Shown here one piece after another: positions 1 through 8,133 of a stretch of 64,000 nt of DNA. The position numbers and the translations under genes were made by a program. The notes beneath the pieces were generated by a model. It was not told the origin of the DNA and ran no database searches. It saw nothing but the letters and a program-made list of their open reading frames with translations. The stretch lies in assembly GCA_934490165.1 (NCBI GenBank), contig CAKSTB010000013.1, positions 25,268-89,267 of the forward strand. Direction: 5' to 3'. How positions within the stretch are numbered: the stretch's first letter is position 1; each line of letters starts with the position of its first letter. This DNA is from an uncultured Ruminiclostridium sp. Lineage in GTDB: Bacteria; Bacillota; Clostridia; Oscillospirales; Ruminococcaceae.

Positions 1-1500
1 GATCTTACAGATGAAAAGATAGCAAAGCTGCGCCAGCTGTTCAAGTCGCACGGCTGTATGATAGCGATCGACGATTACGGCAGCGGTTATTCAAACACTG
101 CGGCGGTTCTCAGTCTGCAGCCCGATGTATTGAAGATCGACCGCTCGCTTATTACAGATATCAATACAAACGTCAAAAAACGGCATTTCCTGACAGGAAT
201 TATCGATTTTGCAAGGCTGAATAACATTAAGGTCCTTGCCGAGGGCGTTGAAACATATGACGAGATGAGCGTTACTATACGCAGGGGCGTTGACTATATA
301 CAGGGCTTCTACACAGCAAGACCGCAAAAAGAGATAGAAGCCGATATTCCGGACACCATCGCAGAGCAGATGAGAATGCTCAATATGCACCGTCCCAATA
401 TAAAGACGGCACGATATTATACCGTAAATGACGGCAGTGACGAAAAACTCGATATTGAAAAAATGCTTTCCGAGCGTTACACAGGAGTTATAGTCGAAAG
501 CGCCACGGTTCATCTGACGGCTAACGGCTTTGACAACGCACCGTTTGTGATAAAGACCGAAAACAATTCAAAATGCCATATCATACTTGAAAATATGAAC
601 ATAAAGGGCGGTATGCGTCAATGCATACGACTGGGTGAAAATTCCGACGCGACTATCGAGGTCAGGGGACACAATACCCTGAACTATGACGGTATACTTG
701 TTCCCCACACCGCAAAGCTGACTATAATCGGTGACGGCAGTCTTTATATCGACTCGTACAGGAATGACGGCTGTTGTATAGGCTGTGGTTATAATGATAC
801 TTTCGGTCAAATAGCAATAAATATGACAGGCAGTATAGAAATGCAAGCCAACGGCGACCACGGTATCTGCATAGGCGGCGGTGTATCCCCGTGCGAAACA
901 CCGATAAAGCTAATCAGCGGCAATATCAAAATGTCCTGCACCGGAAAGGACTGCATAGGTGCAGGCTCATATGACGGATGCTGTGGTATTGAAACCGGAG
1001 ATGCCGTTATAGATGTAAACTGCTCGGGTGATAATGCAGTAGCTCTCGGATCGTTGTGCGGCTATGTAGATATCAGGATAAACGGCACAAAGCTTATACT
1101 CAGAGCCCTCGGTGAACGTGCAGGCTGTATAGGTGCGCTCTCGGCACTTGGCGGCGATACGCCGTCAAGGATAGATATCTGCAATGCTTCTCTGGATCTT
1201 CTTATGAAAGCAATGCGCGGTGCGGCTGTAGGCTGTCGTAAGACGGAATGCGACCTGAGTATCGGTAACTCCGACTTTGCAATTCATATTGAAGGCGAGC
1301 AGGTTGCGGGCATAGGCAGTGCGGAGGGTAAGGGCACGCTTAGCGCAAGCAGCAGTAATATCAAAATCAAATCGCTTTCGGGAGTTTATTCTGTAGATGT
1401 CGGCTTTGCAAACGGCAAGACAACTCTCAATAACACGGTGATAAATTCAGCCACGATAAACGACCCGGATTATCACGAAGCCGAACGTGCAATGCAATAA
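1..1500 (+). CDS. EAL-domain protein fused to a glycine-rich repeat domain (5' end missing)
   Basis: The reading frame is open from base 1, so the start and the EAL motif itself lie outside the window; 499 residues are visible. The first ~110 residues hold the second half of an EAL cyclic-di-GMP phosphodiesterase: DDYGSGYS, LKIDRSLI, VLAEGVET and the closing IQGFYTARP, so the Asp, Lys, Glu and Gln positions of the active site are kept. The remaining ~370 residues are a Gly/Cys-rich repeat region with recurring short blocks such as GCCIGCGY, GICIGGG and GCIGAGS spaced about 20-30 residues apart, resembling a right-handed beta-helix or Cthe_2159-like carbohydrate-binding fold. No membrane segment is visible in this part. 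Family membership of the EAL half is clear; the role of the tail, perhaps sensing or binding a polymer, is inference. Confidence 0.85.
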   Translation, partial: DLTDEKIAKLRQLFKSHGCMIAIDDYGSGYSNTAAVLSLQPDVLKIDRSLITDINTNVKKRHFLTGIIDFARLNNIKVLAEGVETYDEMSVTIRRGVDYIQGFYTARPQKEIEADIPDTIAEQMRMLNMHRPNIKTARYYTVNDGSDEKLDIEKMLSERYTGVIVESATVHLTANGFDNAPFVIKTENNSKCHIILENMNIKGGMRQCIRLGENSDATIEVRGHNTLNYDGILVPHTAKLTIIGDGSLYIDSYRNDGCCIGCGYNDTFGQIAINMTGSIEMQANGDHGICIGGGVSPCETPIKLISGNIKMSCTGKDCIGAGSYDGCCGIETGDAVIDVNCSGDNAVALGSLCGYVDIRINGTKLILRALGERAGCIGALSALGGDTPSRIDICNASLDLLMKAMRGAAVGCRKTECDLSIGNSDFAIHIEGEQVAGIGSAEGKGTLSASSSNIKIKSLSGVYSVDVGFANGKTTLNNTVINSATINDPDYHEAERAMQ

Positions 1501-1510
1501 TATTAACATT

Positions 1511-1559
1511 ATAACGTCCCGCTACAGGAACATTTCCTTATGGCGGGACGTTATTTTTG
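1511..1559 (+). terminator. Rho-independent terminator
   Basis: A 12-bp stem (ATAACGTCCCGC with GCGGGACGTTAT) with a smaller AGGAA/TTCCT hairpin inside the loop, followed by a T-run. It closes the EAL gene. Confidence 0.85.
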
Positions 1560-1650
1560 TACACAAAATCGCCGATAACACGCAATTATATTTCGTGTTT
1601 TTGCTCGAAAATGTCAAATTTGTCACACTTTTAAGAAGATTTTGTGAAAT

Positions 1651-1677
1651 TTAGCACTCTCCTATTGACAGTGCTAA
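1651..1677 (+). promoter_or_regulatory. CIRCE element (HrcA operator)
   Basis: TTAGCACTC, 9 bases, then CAGTGCTAA. This is the CIRCE inverted repeat (TTAGCACTC-N9-GAGTGCTAA) with one mismatch in the right arm. It overlaps the -35 box of the hsp20 promoter, so HrcA binding would block transcription until heat or protein stress. Confidence 0.9.
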
Positions 1678-1692
1678 AAAGTGTGCTATAAT
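1665..1692 (+). promoter_or_regulatory. sigma-A promoter of hsp20
   Basis: TTGACA at 1665-1670, 16-bp spacer, TATAAT at 1687-1692. Both boxes are consensus. The predicted leader is about 100 bases, and GGAGG at 1788-1792 precedes the ATG at 1801. Confidence 0.88.
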
Positions 1693-1800
1693 GTAGTTGT
1701 ACAAAGAAAGAGAAAGGGTCTCCGGAAGGTACAAGGGCAGCAAATGATCGGCACTGCGTTTAAAGCACAGACCGCTTAGAACTGAATGGAGGAATGACAT

Positions 1801-2250
1801 ATGTTACCCGCAATTTTCAATGAAAACTTATTTGACAATTTCTTCGATGATGACTTTTATATGCCGTCGGTATTCGGTGGCAAGAACGATCCGCTTTACG
1901 GTAAGCACGCAAAGAACGTGATGAAGACCGATGTCCGCGAAACCGACAACAGCTACGAGCTTGATATCGACCTGCCGGGCTTTAAGAAAGAAGACGTAGC
2001 GCTGAAGCTCGACAGCGGTTATCTTACGATCACCGCCTCCAAGGGTCTTGAAAAAGACGAAAAGGAGAAGAAGGACGGCAAGTACATCAGACGTGAGCGT
2101 TACGAGGGTCAGTGCAGCAGGAGCTTCTATGTAGGCGAGGGCGTACAGGCTAAGGACGTAAGTGCTAAGTTTGAGGACGGTATCTTAAAGGTATCTGTTC
2201 CGAAAGCCGCTCCGCAGGTTGAAACGAGTAACGTGATCGCTATCGAATAA
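1801..2250 (+). CDS. hsp20: Small heat shock protein Hsp20 (alpha-crystallin type)
   Basis: A 149-residue ATP-independent holdase chaperone of the cytoplasm. The alpha-crystallin domain covers roughly residues 38-140: it opens with MKTDVRETDNSYELDIDLPG, and the conserved beta-strand motif appears as KFEDGILKVSVPK. The C-terminal IxI motif that docks neighbouring subunits is IAI in VIAIE at the very end. The N-terminal arm is short and Phe/Asp-rich. Length is normal for bacterial Hsp20. The gene stands alone between two terminators and its promoter carries a CIRCE element, so HrcA-type repression is expected. Many Clostridia have one hsp20 controlled this way. Confidence 0.96.
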   Translation: MLPAIFNENLFDNFFDDDFYMPSVFGGKNDPLYGKHAKNVMKTDVRETDNSYELDIDLPGFKKEDVALKLDSGYLTITASKGLEKDEKEKKDGKYIRRERYEGQCSRSFYVGEGVQAKDVSAKFEDGILKVSVPKAAPQVETSNVIAIE

Positions 2251-2290
2251 ACCTGTGTGGTTTATTGCAGAAAAACCTGAATAACTGACT

Positions 2291-2325
2291 ATCGGCAGTG
2301 AGAATTTTCCCACTGCCGATATTTT
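2291..2325 (+). terminator. Rho-independent terminator of hsp20
   Basis: A 10-bp stem, ATCGGCAGTG with CACTGCCGAT, followed by ATTTTTC. Confidence 0.88.
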
Positions 2326-2349
2326 TCGGAAAAATTTTAATAAAACCTA

Positions 2350-2378
2350 TTGCTTTTGTAGACAATAAGGTGTATAAT
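2350..2378 (+). promoter_or_regulatory. sigma-A promoter of nifS-nifU
   Basis: TTGCTT at 2350-2355, 17-bp spacer, TATAAT at 2373-2378, about 100 bases before nifS. Confidence 0.75.
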
Positions 2379-2407
2379 ATAAATCGGACTAAATCGGTCG
2401 TGTTTAT
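2379..2407 (+). promoter_or_regulatory. Candidate IscR/Rrf2-type operator
   Basis: An imperfect dyad starts right after the -10 box, with outer arms ATAAA and TTTAT around a core GACTAAATCGGTC (2387-2399). The core matches 12 of 13 positions of the E. coli type 1 IscR site (GACTRWWWYAGTC). A site here would let an Rrf2-family Fe-S repressor shut off nifS-nifU. No Rrf2 gene is in the window, so the link is inference. Confidence 0.45.
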
Positions 2408-2475
2408 CGCAACACTTTACGGTGCGGGATACGGCATTTAGCATAAAGAGTAAAAAGAAAGGATCGGTAGTATAA

Positions 2476-3672
2476 ATGCTGAAAACAACGATATACCTTG
2501 ACAATGCGGCTACCACAAAGGTAAGCGATAACGTTCTTAACGCTATGCTGCCCTATCTTAAAGAGGAATACGGCAATCCCTCCTCGATCTACACGCTCGG
2601 AAGAAATTCCGCAATAGCCGTAAACAAGGCAAGACATCAGGTTGCGCAGGCACTCGGCTGTGAGGATAACGAGGTTTATTTCACAAGCTGCGGCAGTGAG
2701 AGCGACAACTGGGCTATAAAGAGCACGGCAAAGATGATGGCGCAGAAAGGCAAGAAGCATATAATTACTTCTGTATTTGAGCATCACGCAGTTCTGCACA
2801 CACTGGATGCGCTCAAGAAAGAGGGCTTTGAGGTAACATACCTCCCCGTTTACTCAAACGGTATAGTAAAGGTTGAGGACGTGGCGAACGCAATCCGCCC
2901 CGACACCGCGCTTGTTACGATAATGTACGCAAATAACGAGATCGGTACGATACAGCCTATTCCCGAAATCGGCGCACTGTGCAAGGAAAAGGGCGTTATT
3001 TTCCATACAGATGCGGTTCAGGCTATCGGTAATGTTCATATCAACGTCAAGGAGCAGAACATAGATATGCTCTCGCTCAGCGGTCATAAGATACACGCTC
3101 AGAAGGGCTGCGGCGTTCTTTATGTAAACAAGAAGTACCGTCTTCCCCCGTTCATTGACGGCGGTGCTCAGGAAAGAGGCAGACGTGCAGGTACAGAGAA
3201 TGTTCCCGCAATAGTAGGCCTTGGCGTTGCTATTACAGACGCGGTAAACGGTGTTGACGCAAAGAACGAGAAACTCAAGAAGTTCAGTGACAAGATCTAC
3301 AACGAGATAATGAAGATCGATCGTGTTCACTTAAATGGCGACAGAGAAAAGCGTATGCCGAGCAACCTCAACTTCTCATTTGAGGGCGTTGAGGGCGAAA
3401 GCTTACTGCTTCAGCTCGACCTCCAGGGCATTGCCGCATCGAGCGGTTCAGCCTGCACATCGGGTTCACTCGACCCCTCGCACGTTCTGCTGAGCATAGG
3501 TCTTCCCCACGAGGTAGCTCACGGCTCACTGCGTATCTCAATGTCAGAGTACACGACTGAGGAAGAGATAGACAAGCTGATCGAGGTTCTGCCTGTTATA
3601 GTAAACAAGCTCAGAAGTATGTCACCCCTGTGGGATCACATAATCAAGGGCGAAACATTCAAGATAAAGTAA
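2476..3672 (+). CDS. nifS: Cysteine desulfurase (NifS/IscS family)
   Basis: A 398-residue PLP enzyme that takes sulfur from L-cysteine, giving alanine and a persulfide for Fe-S assembly. Seen: N-terminal YLDNAATT, EHHAVLHT, the HTDAVQAIG block, the PLP-lysine in LSGHKIHAQKG (about residue 204) and the mobile active-site Cys in SSGSACTSGS (about residue 325), typical of class I (IscS/NifS) enzymes. The start follows AAAGGA at 2457-2462. nifU follows 32 bp downstream with its own ribosome binding site, so the two form an operon for scaffold-based cluster assembly. No Rrf2 regulator gene is adjacent, though a possible operator overlaps the start of the transcript. Confidence 0.96.
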   Translation: MLKTTIYLDNAATTKVSDNVLNAMLPYLKEEYGNPSSIYTLGRNSAIAVNKARHQVAQALGCEDNEVYFTSCGSESDNWAIKSTAKMMAQKGKKHIITSVFEHHAVLHTLDALKKEGFEVTYLPVYSNGIVKVEDVANAIRPDTALVTIMYANNEIGTIQPIPEIGALCKEKGVIFHTDAVQAIGNVHINVKEQNIDMLSLSGHKIHAQKGCGVLYVNKKYRLPPFIDGGAQERGRRAGTENVPAIVGLGVAITDAVNGVDAKNEKLKKFSDKIYNEIMKIDRVHLNGDREKRMPSNLNFSFEGVEGESLLLQLDLQGIAASSGSACTSGSLDPSHVLLSIGLPHEVAHGSLRISMSEYTTEEEIDKLIEVLPVIVNKLRSMSPLWDHIIKGETFKIK

Positions 3673-3704
3673 GCATACACTATATTTGAAAGGAAGTATT
3701 ATAG

Positions 3705-4139
3705 ATGATTTATTCAGAAAAGGTAATGGATCACTACGCTAACCCCAGAAACGTCGGCGAAATCGAAGATGCAAACGGTGTAGGCGAAGTAGGCAACGCT
3801 AAGTGCGGCGATATAATGAAGATGTTTCTCAAGATCGAGGACAACACAATAAAAGATGTTAAGTTCAAGACGTTCGGTTGCGGTGCGGCTATTGCAACAA
3901 GCTCAATAGCTACGGAAATGATAAAGGGCAAGCCCTTGTCAGAAGCTTTAAAGCTTACAAACAAGGCTGTTGTAGAGGCACTTGACGGTCTGCCCCCTGC
4001 AAAGCTCCACTGCTCTGTTCTTGCGGAACAGGCGATCAAGGCCGCTATTGCGGACTACTACACAAGACAGGGTATTGACCCCACACCTTTTGTAGGCGAG
4101 ATCAAGGAAGACCACTGCGACAGCTGTTGCGGTATATAA
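3705..4139 (+). CDS. nifU: Fe-S cluster scaffold protein NifU/IscU
   Basis: A 144-residue U-type scaffold on which a [2Fe-2S] cluster is built from NifS persulfide and iron. The three cluster-binding Cys are visible in NAKCGD, FGCGAAIA and LHCSVLAEQA. The Asp next to the first Cys, conserved in IscU, is present. The tail ends in DHCDSCCGI, an extra Cys-rich motif often seen in clostridial copies. The protein is the N-terminal U domain only; the ferredoxin-like and Nfu domains of full-length NifU are absent. It is transcribed with nifS and followed by a strong terminator. Confidence 0.95.
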   Translation: MIYSEKVMDHYANPRNVGEIEDANGVGEVGNAKCGDIMKMFLKIEDNTIKDVKFKTFGCGAAIATSSIATEMIKGKPLSEALKLTNKAVVEALDGLPPAKLHCSVLAEQAIKAAIADYYTRQGIDPTPFVGEIKEDHCDSCCGI

Positions 4140-4150
4140 CCTTATAAGTA

Positions 4151-4185
4151 AAGAGCCTTGCGGCGTTTGTGCCGCAAGGCTCTTT
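4151..4185 (+). terminator. Rho-independent terminator of nifS-nifU
   Basis: A stem of 12 bp, AAGAGCCTTGCG with CGCAAGGCTCTT, and TTTTTA after it. Confidence 0.92.
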
Positions 4186-4232
4186 TTATATCCTCTCTGT
4201 AAAATTCGTCATCTGATTTACAAGTAGTAATT

Positions 4233-4760
4233 TCAATCGTGCTTGCCTATCATCTTCTCCATCCACACCATATCATAATACCGTCCGAATTTCTTTGCGC
4301 ACTTGTGGAATGTTCCCACAAGTTCATATCCGAGCTTTTCGTGGAACATTATGCTGTCGTGGTTAAGGTATTCATCGTCCTTTTCGGGGCACGCTATGCA
4401 CGCATAGACATTTTTGATGCCGATTGCCGCAAGCCTTTTTTCAAGCTCGTTATATAAAAGCGTACCTGTACCGTGACGCTTTTCGTTCAAGTCAACATAG
4501 ATCGAGGTTTCGACCGAGTGGTCGTATGCCGCTCTTTCCTTGAATACTCCCGCATAAGCATAACCGATTATCCTGCCGTCACACTCTGCTGCTATGTACG
4601 GGTATTTCTTCAGCGTTTTTTCTATCCTGCCTCTGAAATCATCGACGGTCGGCACTTCCAGCTCATAGGTTATCGCTGTGTTTTCAATATAATATTTGTA
4701 TATGCCGAGCAGCATTCCGGCATCATCGGGCGTTGCTGTCCTTATTGTTATTTCACTCAT
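4233..4760 (-). CDS. GNAT acetyltransferase, phosphinothricin N-acetyltransferase-like
   Basis: A 175-residue GNAT enzyme of the Pat/YwnH type, which moves acetyl from acetyl-CoA to a small amine such as an amino acid analogue. It opens with ITIRTATPDDAGMLLGIYKYYIENTAITYE, close to the usual IRxATxxDxxxIxxIYNxxI start of this group. The acetyl-CoA loop lies at EKRHGTGTLLYNELE (about residue 100), and EKLGYELVGTFHKCAKKFGRYYDMVWMEK is the typical C-terminus. The frame stays open further upstream, but that extension would run through a terminator and into the next gene, so the ATG at 4758-4760 is used. The exact substrate is unknown. Confidence 0.88.
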   Translation of the reverse strand: MSEITIRTATPDDAGMLLGIYKYYIENTAITYELEVPTVDDFRGRIEKTLKKYPYIAAECDGRIIGYAYAGVFKERAAYDHSVETSIYVDLNEKRHGTGTLLYNELEKRLAAIGIKNVYACIACPEKDDEYLNHDSIMFHEKLGYELVGTFHKCAKKFGRYYDMVWMEKMIGKHD

Positions 4761-4792
4761 CGTCTGCACTTCCCGCAAATTCATATTCATAC

Positions 4793-4829
4793 AAAAAAAG
4801 TGCCACAGGAACCCCCGTGACACTTCATT
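4793..4829 (-). terminator. Rho-independent terminator (minus strand)
   Basis: On the minus strand AAGTGTCACGG pairs with CCTGTGGCACTT and runs into seven T. It ends the transcript of the small membrane protein gene before the acetyltransferase. Confidence 0.8.
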
Positions 4830-4851
4830 GTGCTTATCGACCGTTTTGTGA

Positions 4852-5295
4852 TTATAAGCTCTCCGAGCCCTTTTCCGGCGTTTCAAATATCTCTTTTTCT
4901 TCTCCGCCCTCAGTAAAGGTAAAGCTTTCGCCATCGGCGTCCTCTGTATCCGCATCTGAAATATCAACATCAACGCCGCTGTTTATCGATACCACCATAT
5001 CCTTGAGGTTGTTTATCTCATTCTTGAACGCCGTGCCGGTAGTAGCCGCCTTCTTCATAAGCTCGGCGCTCTTTTCCTTGCCAGCCGACACAATAGTGTT
5101 GACGCTCTTTGTAAGCTTTTCACTGCCCGTCTTTACCGCACCTGTGCAGTAAACAGAAGCCTTGTGGAGCTTATCACTGCAATTTTCCTTTACAGCCGCT
5201 ACAGCCTCAGGATTATTCTCCATATATTTCTTAGCTAAAATATAACCCGTACCGACAGCCGCCGCAATACCGAAAAATATCATTGCCTTATTCAT
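4852..5295 (-). CDS. Small membrane-anchored protein, YtxH-like
   Basis: 147 residues. One N-terminal membrane segment (about residues 4-22, AMIFFGIAAAVGTGYILA) is followed by a long Lys/Ala/Glu-rich helix and an acidic tail rich in Asp and Glu. This layout resembles YtxH-family general-stress proteins, but no diagnostic motif is present. The start is the second of two close ATG codons: GAAAGGA lies 8 bases before the ATG at 5293-5295, while the first ATG overlaps that ribosome binding site. It is downstream of trmB with a ~70-bp gap and has its own terminator. Function unknown. Confidence 0.75.
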   Translation of the reverse strand: MNKAMIFFGIAAAVGTGYILAKKYMENNPEAVAAVKENCSDKLHKASVYCTGAVKTGSEKLTKSVNTIVSAGKEKSAELMKKAATTGTAFKNEINNLKDMVVSINSGVDVDISDADTEDADGESFTFTEGGEEKEIFETPEKGSESL

Positions 5296-5366
5296 ACTAA
5301 ACATCCTTTCCGGGCAAACCCGTTTTCTTATACTCAGTATATACCATTTTTTACGAAAAGTAAAGC

Positions 5367-6044
5367 CTATTTTGACGAATTTACTGCTTCAAGCCGATAA
5401 ATCGGGAAACCCTGCTCGGAAAATCTCTTTTCGTACTCGGTAACTATATTTCCCTCAAAACTGCTGTTGTGCAGGTCAAGACTTACATTCCTGAGCCTGA
5501 AGCCGCACTGTGACAGATTTTCTATCGAAAATTCAAACAGCTTCATATTATCGGTCTTCTGGTGTATCTCACCGTCCGGTATAAGTATGTGCTTATATAT
5601 CTCCAGAAATACAGGGTGAGTAAGACGGTGCTTTTTGTATGTTTCCTTAGGGTAAGGACAGCTGAAATTAAGATAGATACGTTCTACCGAGCTTTCGGGG
5701 AAGAACTTTTCAAGGTATTCTGCCTTACCCATAAGGAATTTCAGATTAGGCAGTTTTTCCTTTATGGCAAGCTCCATAGCGCTTACTATTACATTTCGCG
5801 CCATTTCAACGGCTATGAAATTTATATCGGGATTGCGCTTTGCCGCCTCGACCGCAAATCCGCCCTTGCCGCAGCCGACCTCAAGGTGCACGGGATTATC
5901 GTTTCCGAAAATCTCACGGACATTGAGAGTCCTCTGCTGTGTTTCGCCCCTTAGCTCTGCGGCATAATCGACAAGCCAGCCGAGATTTACATCGCCGCAG
6001 GCATCAAGACGTTCATCGAGGTATTTTTTTCTTCGCATTCTCAT
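5367..6044 (-). CDS. trmB: tRNA (guanine-N7-)-methyltransferase TrmB
   Basis: A 225-residue SAM-dependent enzyme that makes m7G46 in the tRNA variable loop. Seen: SAM-binding LEVGCGKGGF (about residue 55), the acidic FIAVEMA block, and the tRNA-contact region NFSCPYPKETYKKHRLTHPVFLE. Most TrmB proteins have NFSDPWPK here, so this copy has Cys where Asp is usual and Tyr for Trp. The late motif TEYEKRFSEQGFPIYRLE is well kept. Start choice is between two near ATG codons (residues 1 and 3). It follows the EpsG-like gene by 12 bp and belongs to the murA-walJ-epsG-trmB gene string. Confidence 0.93.
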   Translation of the reverse strand: MRMRRKKYLDERLDACGDVNLGWLVDYAAELRGETQQRTLNVREIFGNDNPVHLEVGCGKGGFAVEAAKRNPDINFIAVEMARNVIVSAMELAIKEKLPNLKFLMGKAEYLEKFFPESSVERIYLNFSCPYPKETYKKHRLTHPVFLEIYKHILIPDGEIHQKTDNMKLFEFSIENLSQCGFRLRNVSLDLHNSSFEGNIVTEYEKRFSEQGFPIYRLEAVNSSK

Positions 6045-6056
6045 AGGTTTACCGCC

Positions 6057-8048
6057 TTATCTGGTTGCCGACAGCATTACATAATACGTTTTAAAGCGTA
6101 CCTTGTCTATGATGGACTTTGTTGTGTTGTCGAGTACGACTATATTCATGCCGCGCTCATTGAGCGAGAAATCCTTTTTGCCCATCTGTATTGTAGAAGT
6201 ACGCTGTGTACTGGTAACGTGCGTCTTAAAGCCAAGTACATAGAAATCACCTGTGTCAATATCGTCGCTGTCCGATATTTCCTCGCGCGTAATCTTTCCA
6301 CCTTCAATCACAGCTACATATCTGGTTGCCGATTCCGCCTCGGCAAGCTTGACAAGTCCGAGCTCCTTGAGTGCGGAACGTGCGCCGTCGTTCAGTCCTC
6401 CGACAGTATCTCCTCTTGCAGATATGATAACAGAATAGTTATCATTTTCTTTAAGGCGGTACATATAATTGAGGAAGTTCTCTTCATCCCTGAGCAGTTG
6501 ATTTTTGTCATCCTTATTTTCAGTTGACAACATTAACTCGGTGTATGCGGGTAATGTACTCTTATACGGCATTACTCCGTGGAAGCCCTTTTTGGAAACT
6601 GTAAGTCCGAAATAGTTATACCACAGATTTGAAGCCACAACCACAACCATAAATGCGGCGAATATCGTAACGGGACGTGAAATAAAGTGCAGTAACTTAT
6701 TGCTTCTGCTTTTGAACACTCTGTTTTCGGGCAGATAGCGTTCATCAGCCGCAACATTCCAATTGAGCGCTGAATCCGGCTTTCTCTTTGTATATGCTTT
6801 TTCAGGTTCTTCCGGTTCTTCGGGTTCTTCCGGTTCTACAATATCCGTACTGCTAACGGCAGTATTTTCTTCTGTATCCTCAGCCATTATTTCGGCTAAA
6901 ATACGCTGCTTCTCAGCCTCTGCATCACTAAGCGGCACATCGTCATCTTCCTCAACAGCCGATATTTCCCTGACTGGCTCATGCACAGACTTGACACCGT
7001 TTGACGACTTTTTCTCGGCGAGTATCTCATCTACCGTTTTATCAAAGACGACGACCGCCTCGGGATCTTTCTTTTTCGCAAGATAAACCTTTGCGCAGTT
7101 CATATAATATCTTGCTATCGACGGTATAAACATTATCATAATAATGTATATATACATCGAGAAACGTTCGATAACAAAGTGCTTTGTGGCAATGAACCAT
7201 ATGATAAAATTGAAAATAGCAAAATTCGTAAAAATCGATGATTGCTTCGGATACGCCTTGCCGTATCCTGTAAAATGTGCTACAAGAGCAAGTGCGGCAA
7301 TTATAGCCGGAACTATCAGATACACAGGTCTGTAGCCCTGCGTAATAAAGTTGAGATCAAGATATCCCTTGTACTGCGGCAGTATAACAACAGCAAGTCT
7401 GAGTATTGGCCATGAAAGTAAATATACAAGCGCGGTCAACACACCGTATATCGGAACTGTGATTTTAGTAGGCTTAATAAAAGCGGCGATAAGATAGATA
7501 GGTATCATTATTATTACTGTGCTGTGGAACAGACAAGCTATAAATATAAACAGGAGTACCTTGAAATGGTTGCGCTCCTTCATATACTTGTATGCGCACA
7601 GTATAACCGCGAATGCAATAGACTGACGGATAAAGCTGAGTGAGCAGTAGAAGAATGTCAGTGAGATAAACATCATAGTTGACATCCAAATATTCTCGCT
7701 GTAACGGAATATCGCGTATGCCGTAGGCACAAGTATAAGTAAAGCGTATATCGCATACAGCACATTTACATTGGACGTAAACAGCGAAATGAGCTTAGTT
7801 ATCACAGTAAATGCGGGTTCATATCCAAGGTTGAATATTGCAAGCCCCGAAGCGTCCTGTATATTTCTGAAAATATAGATGTACGAATAATAGTCGTTGC
7901 CGAGTCCGTACCTGAAAATGCTGATTAAATACATAGCCGCAAATGTCACAATGACATAGCAGAGCTTTTTTCCGATGCTCGGTTTGTGCTCAATAAGAGG
8001 ATATGCCAAAACCAAGACTATCGCCATGAGTATAAGATATACTGCCAT
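6057..8048 (-). CDS. EpsG-family polytopic membrane protein with C-terminal ILEI/FAM3-like domain
   Basis: 663 residues. The first ~310 residues are a polytopic membrane domain with the EpsG signature FRYGLGNDYYSYIYIF near residue 65, typical of the polymerase-like membrane proteins in exopolysaccharide loci. A cytoplasmic acidic linker (about residues 330-430) contains a PEE repeat block. After another membrane segment (about residues 465-485) a C-terminal domain of ~170 residues shows LNDGARSALKELGL followed later by RGMNIVVLDNTTKSIIDKV, which resemble the two halves of the ILEI/FAM3 (GG) domain, a fold that binds sugars in POMGnT1. Usual EpsG proteins are ~360 residues, so this is a long fusion. 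A role in surface polysaccharide assembly is inference; no glycosyltransferases are next to it. Confidence 0.8.
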   Translation of the reverse strand: MAVYLILMAIVLVLAYPLIEHKPSIGKKLCYVIVTFAAMYLISIFRYGLGNDYYSYIYIFRNIQDASGLAIFNLGYEPAFTVITKLISLFTSNVNVLYAIYALLILVPTAYAIFRYSENIWMSTMMFISLTFFYCSLSFIRQSIAFAVILCAYKYMKERNHFKVLLFIFIACLFHSTVIIMIPIYLIAAFIKPTKITVPIYGVLTALVYLLSWPILRLAVVILPQYKGYLDLNFITQGYRPVYLIVPAIIAALALVAHFTGYGKAYPKQSSIFTNFAIFNFIIWFIATKHFVIERFSMYIYIIMIMFIPSIARYYMNCAKVYLAKKKDPEAVVVFDKTVDEILAEKKSSNGVKSVHEPVREISAVEEDDDVPLSDAEAEKQRILAEIMAEDTEENTAVSSTDIVEPEEPEEPEEPEKAYTKRKPDSALNWNVAADERYLPENRVFKSRSNKLLHFISRPVTIFAAFMVVVVASNLWYNYFGLTVSKKGFHGVMPYKSTLPAYTELMLSTENKDDKNQLLRDEENFLNYMYRLKENDNYSVIISARGDTVGGLNDGARSALKELGLVKLAEAESATRYVAVIEGGKITREEISDSDDIDTGDFYVLGFKTHVTSTQRTSTIQMGKKDFSLNERGMNIVVLDNTTKSIIDKVRFKTYYVMLSATR

Positions 8049-8133
8049 AAATAAGTCCTTTCATAATAAAAAATAAAGCACAGCACAACTGCAAAGTTAC
8101 CACCAAGCAGAAAATGCAGTGCATATCAAACGA

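Noticed and set aside
4761..4973. N-terminal extension of the 4.2 kb acetyltransferase
   Set aside because: It would pass through a terminator and overlap the neighbouring gene; the ATG at 4760 starts the conserved GNAT sequence.
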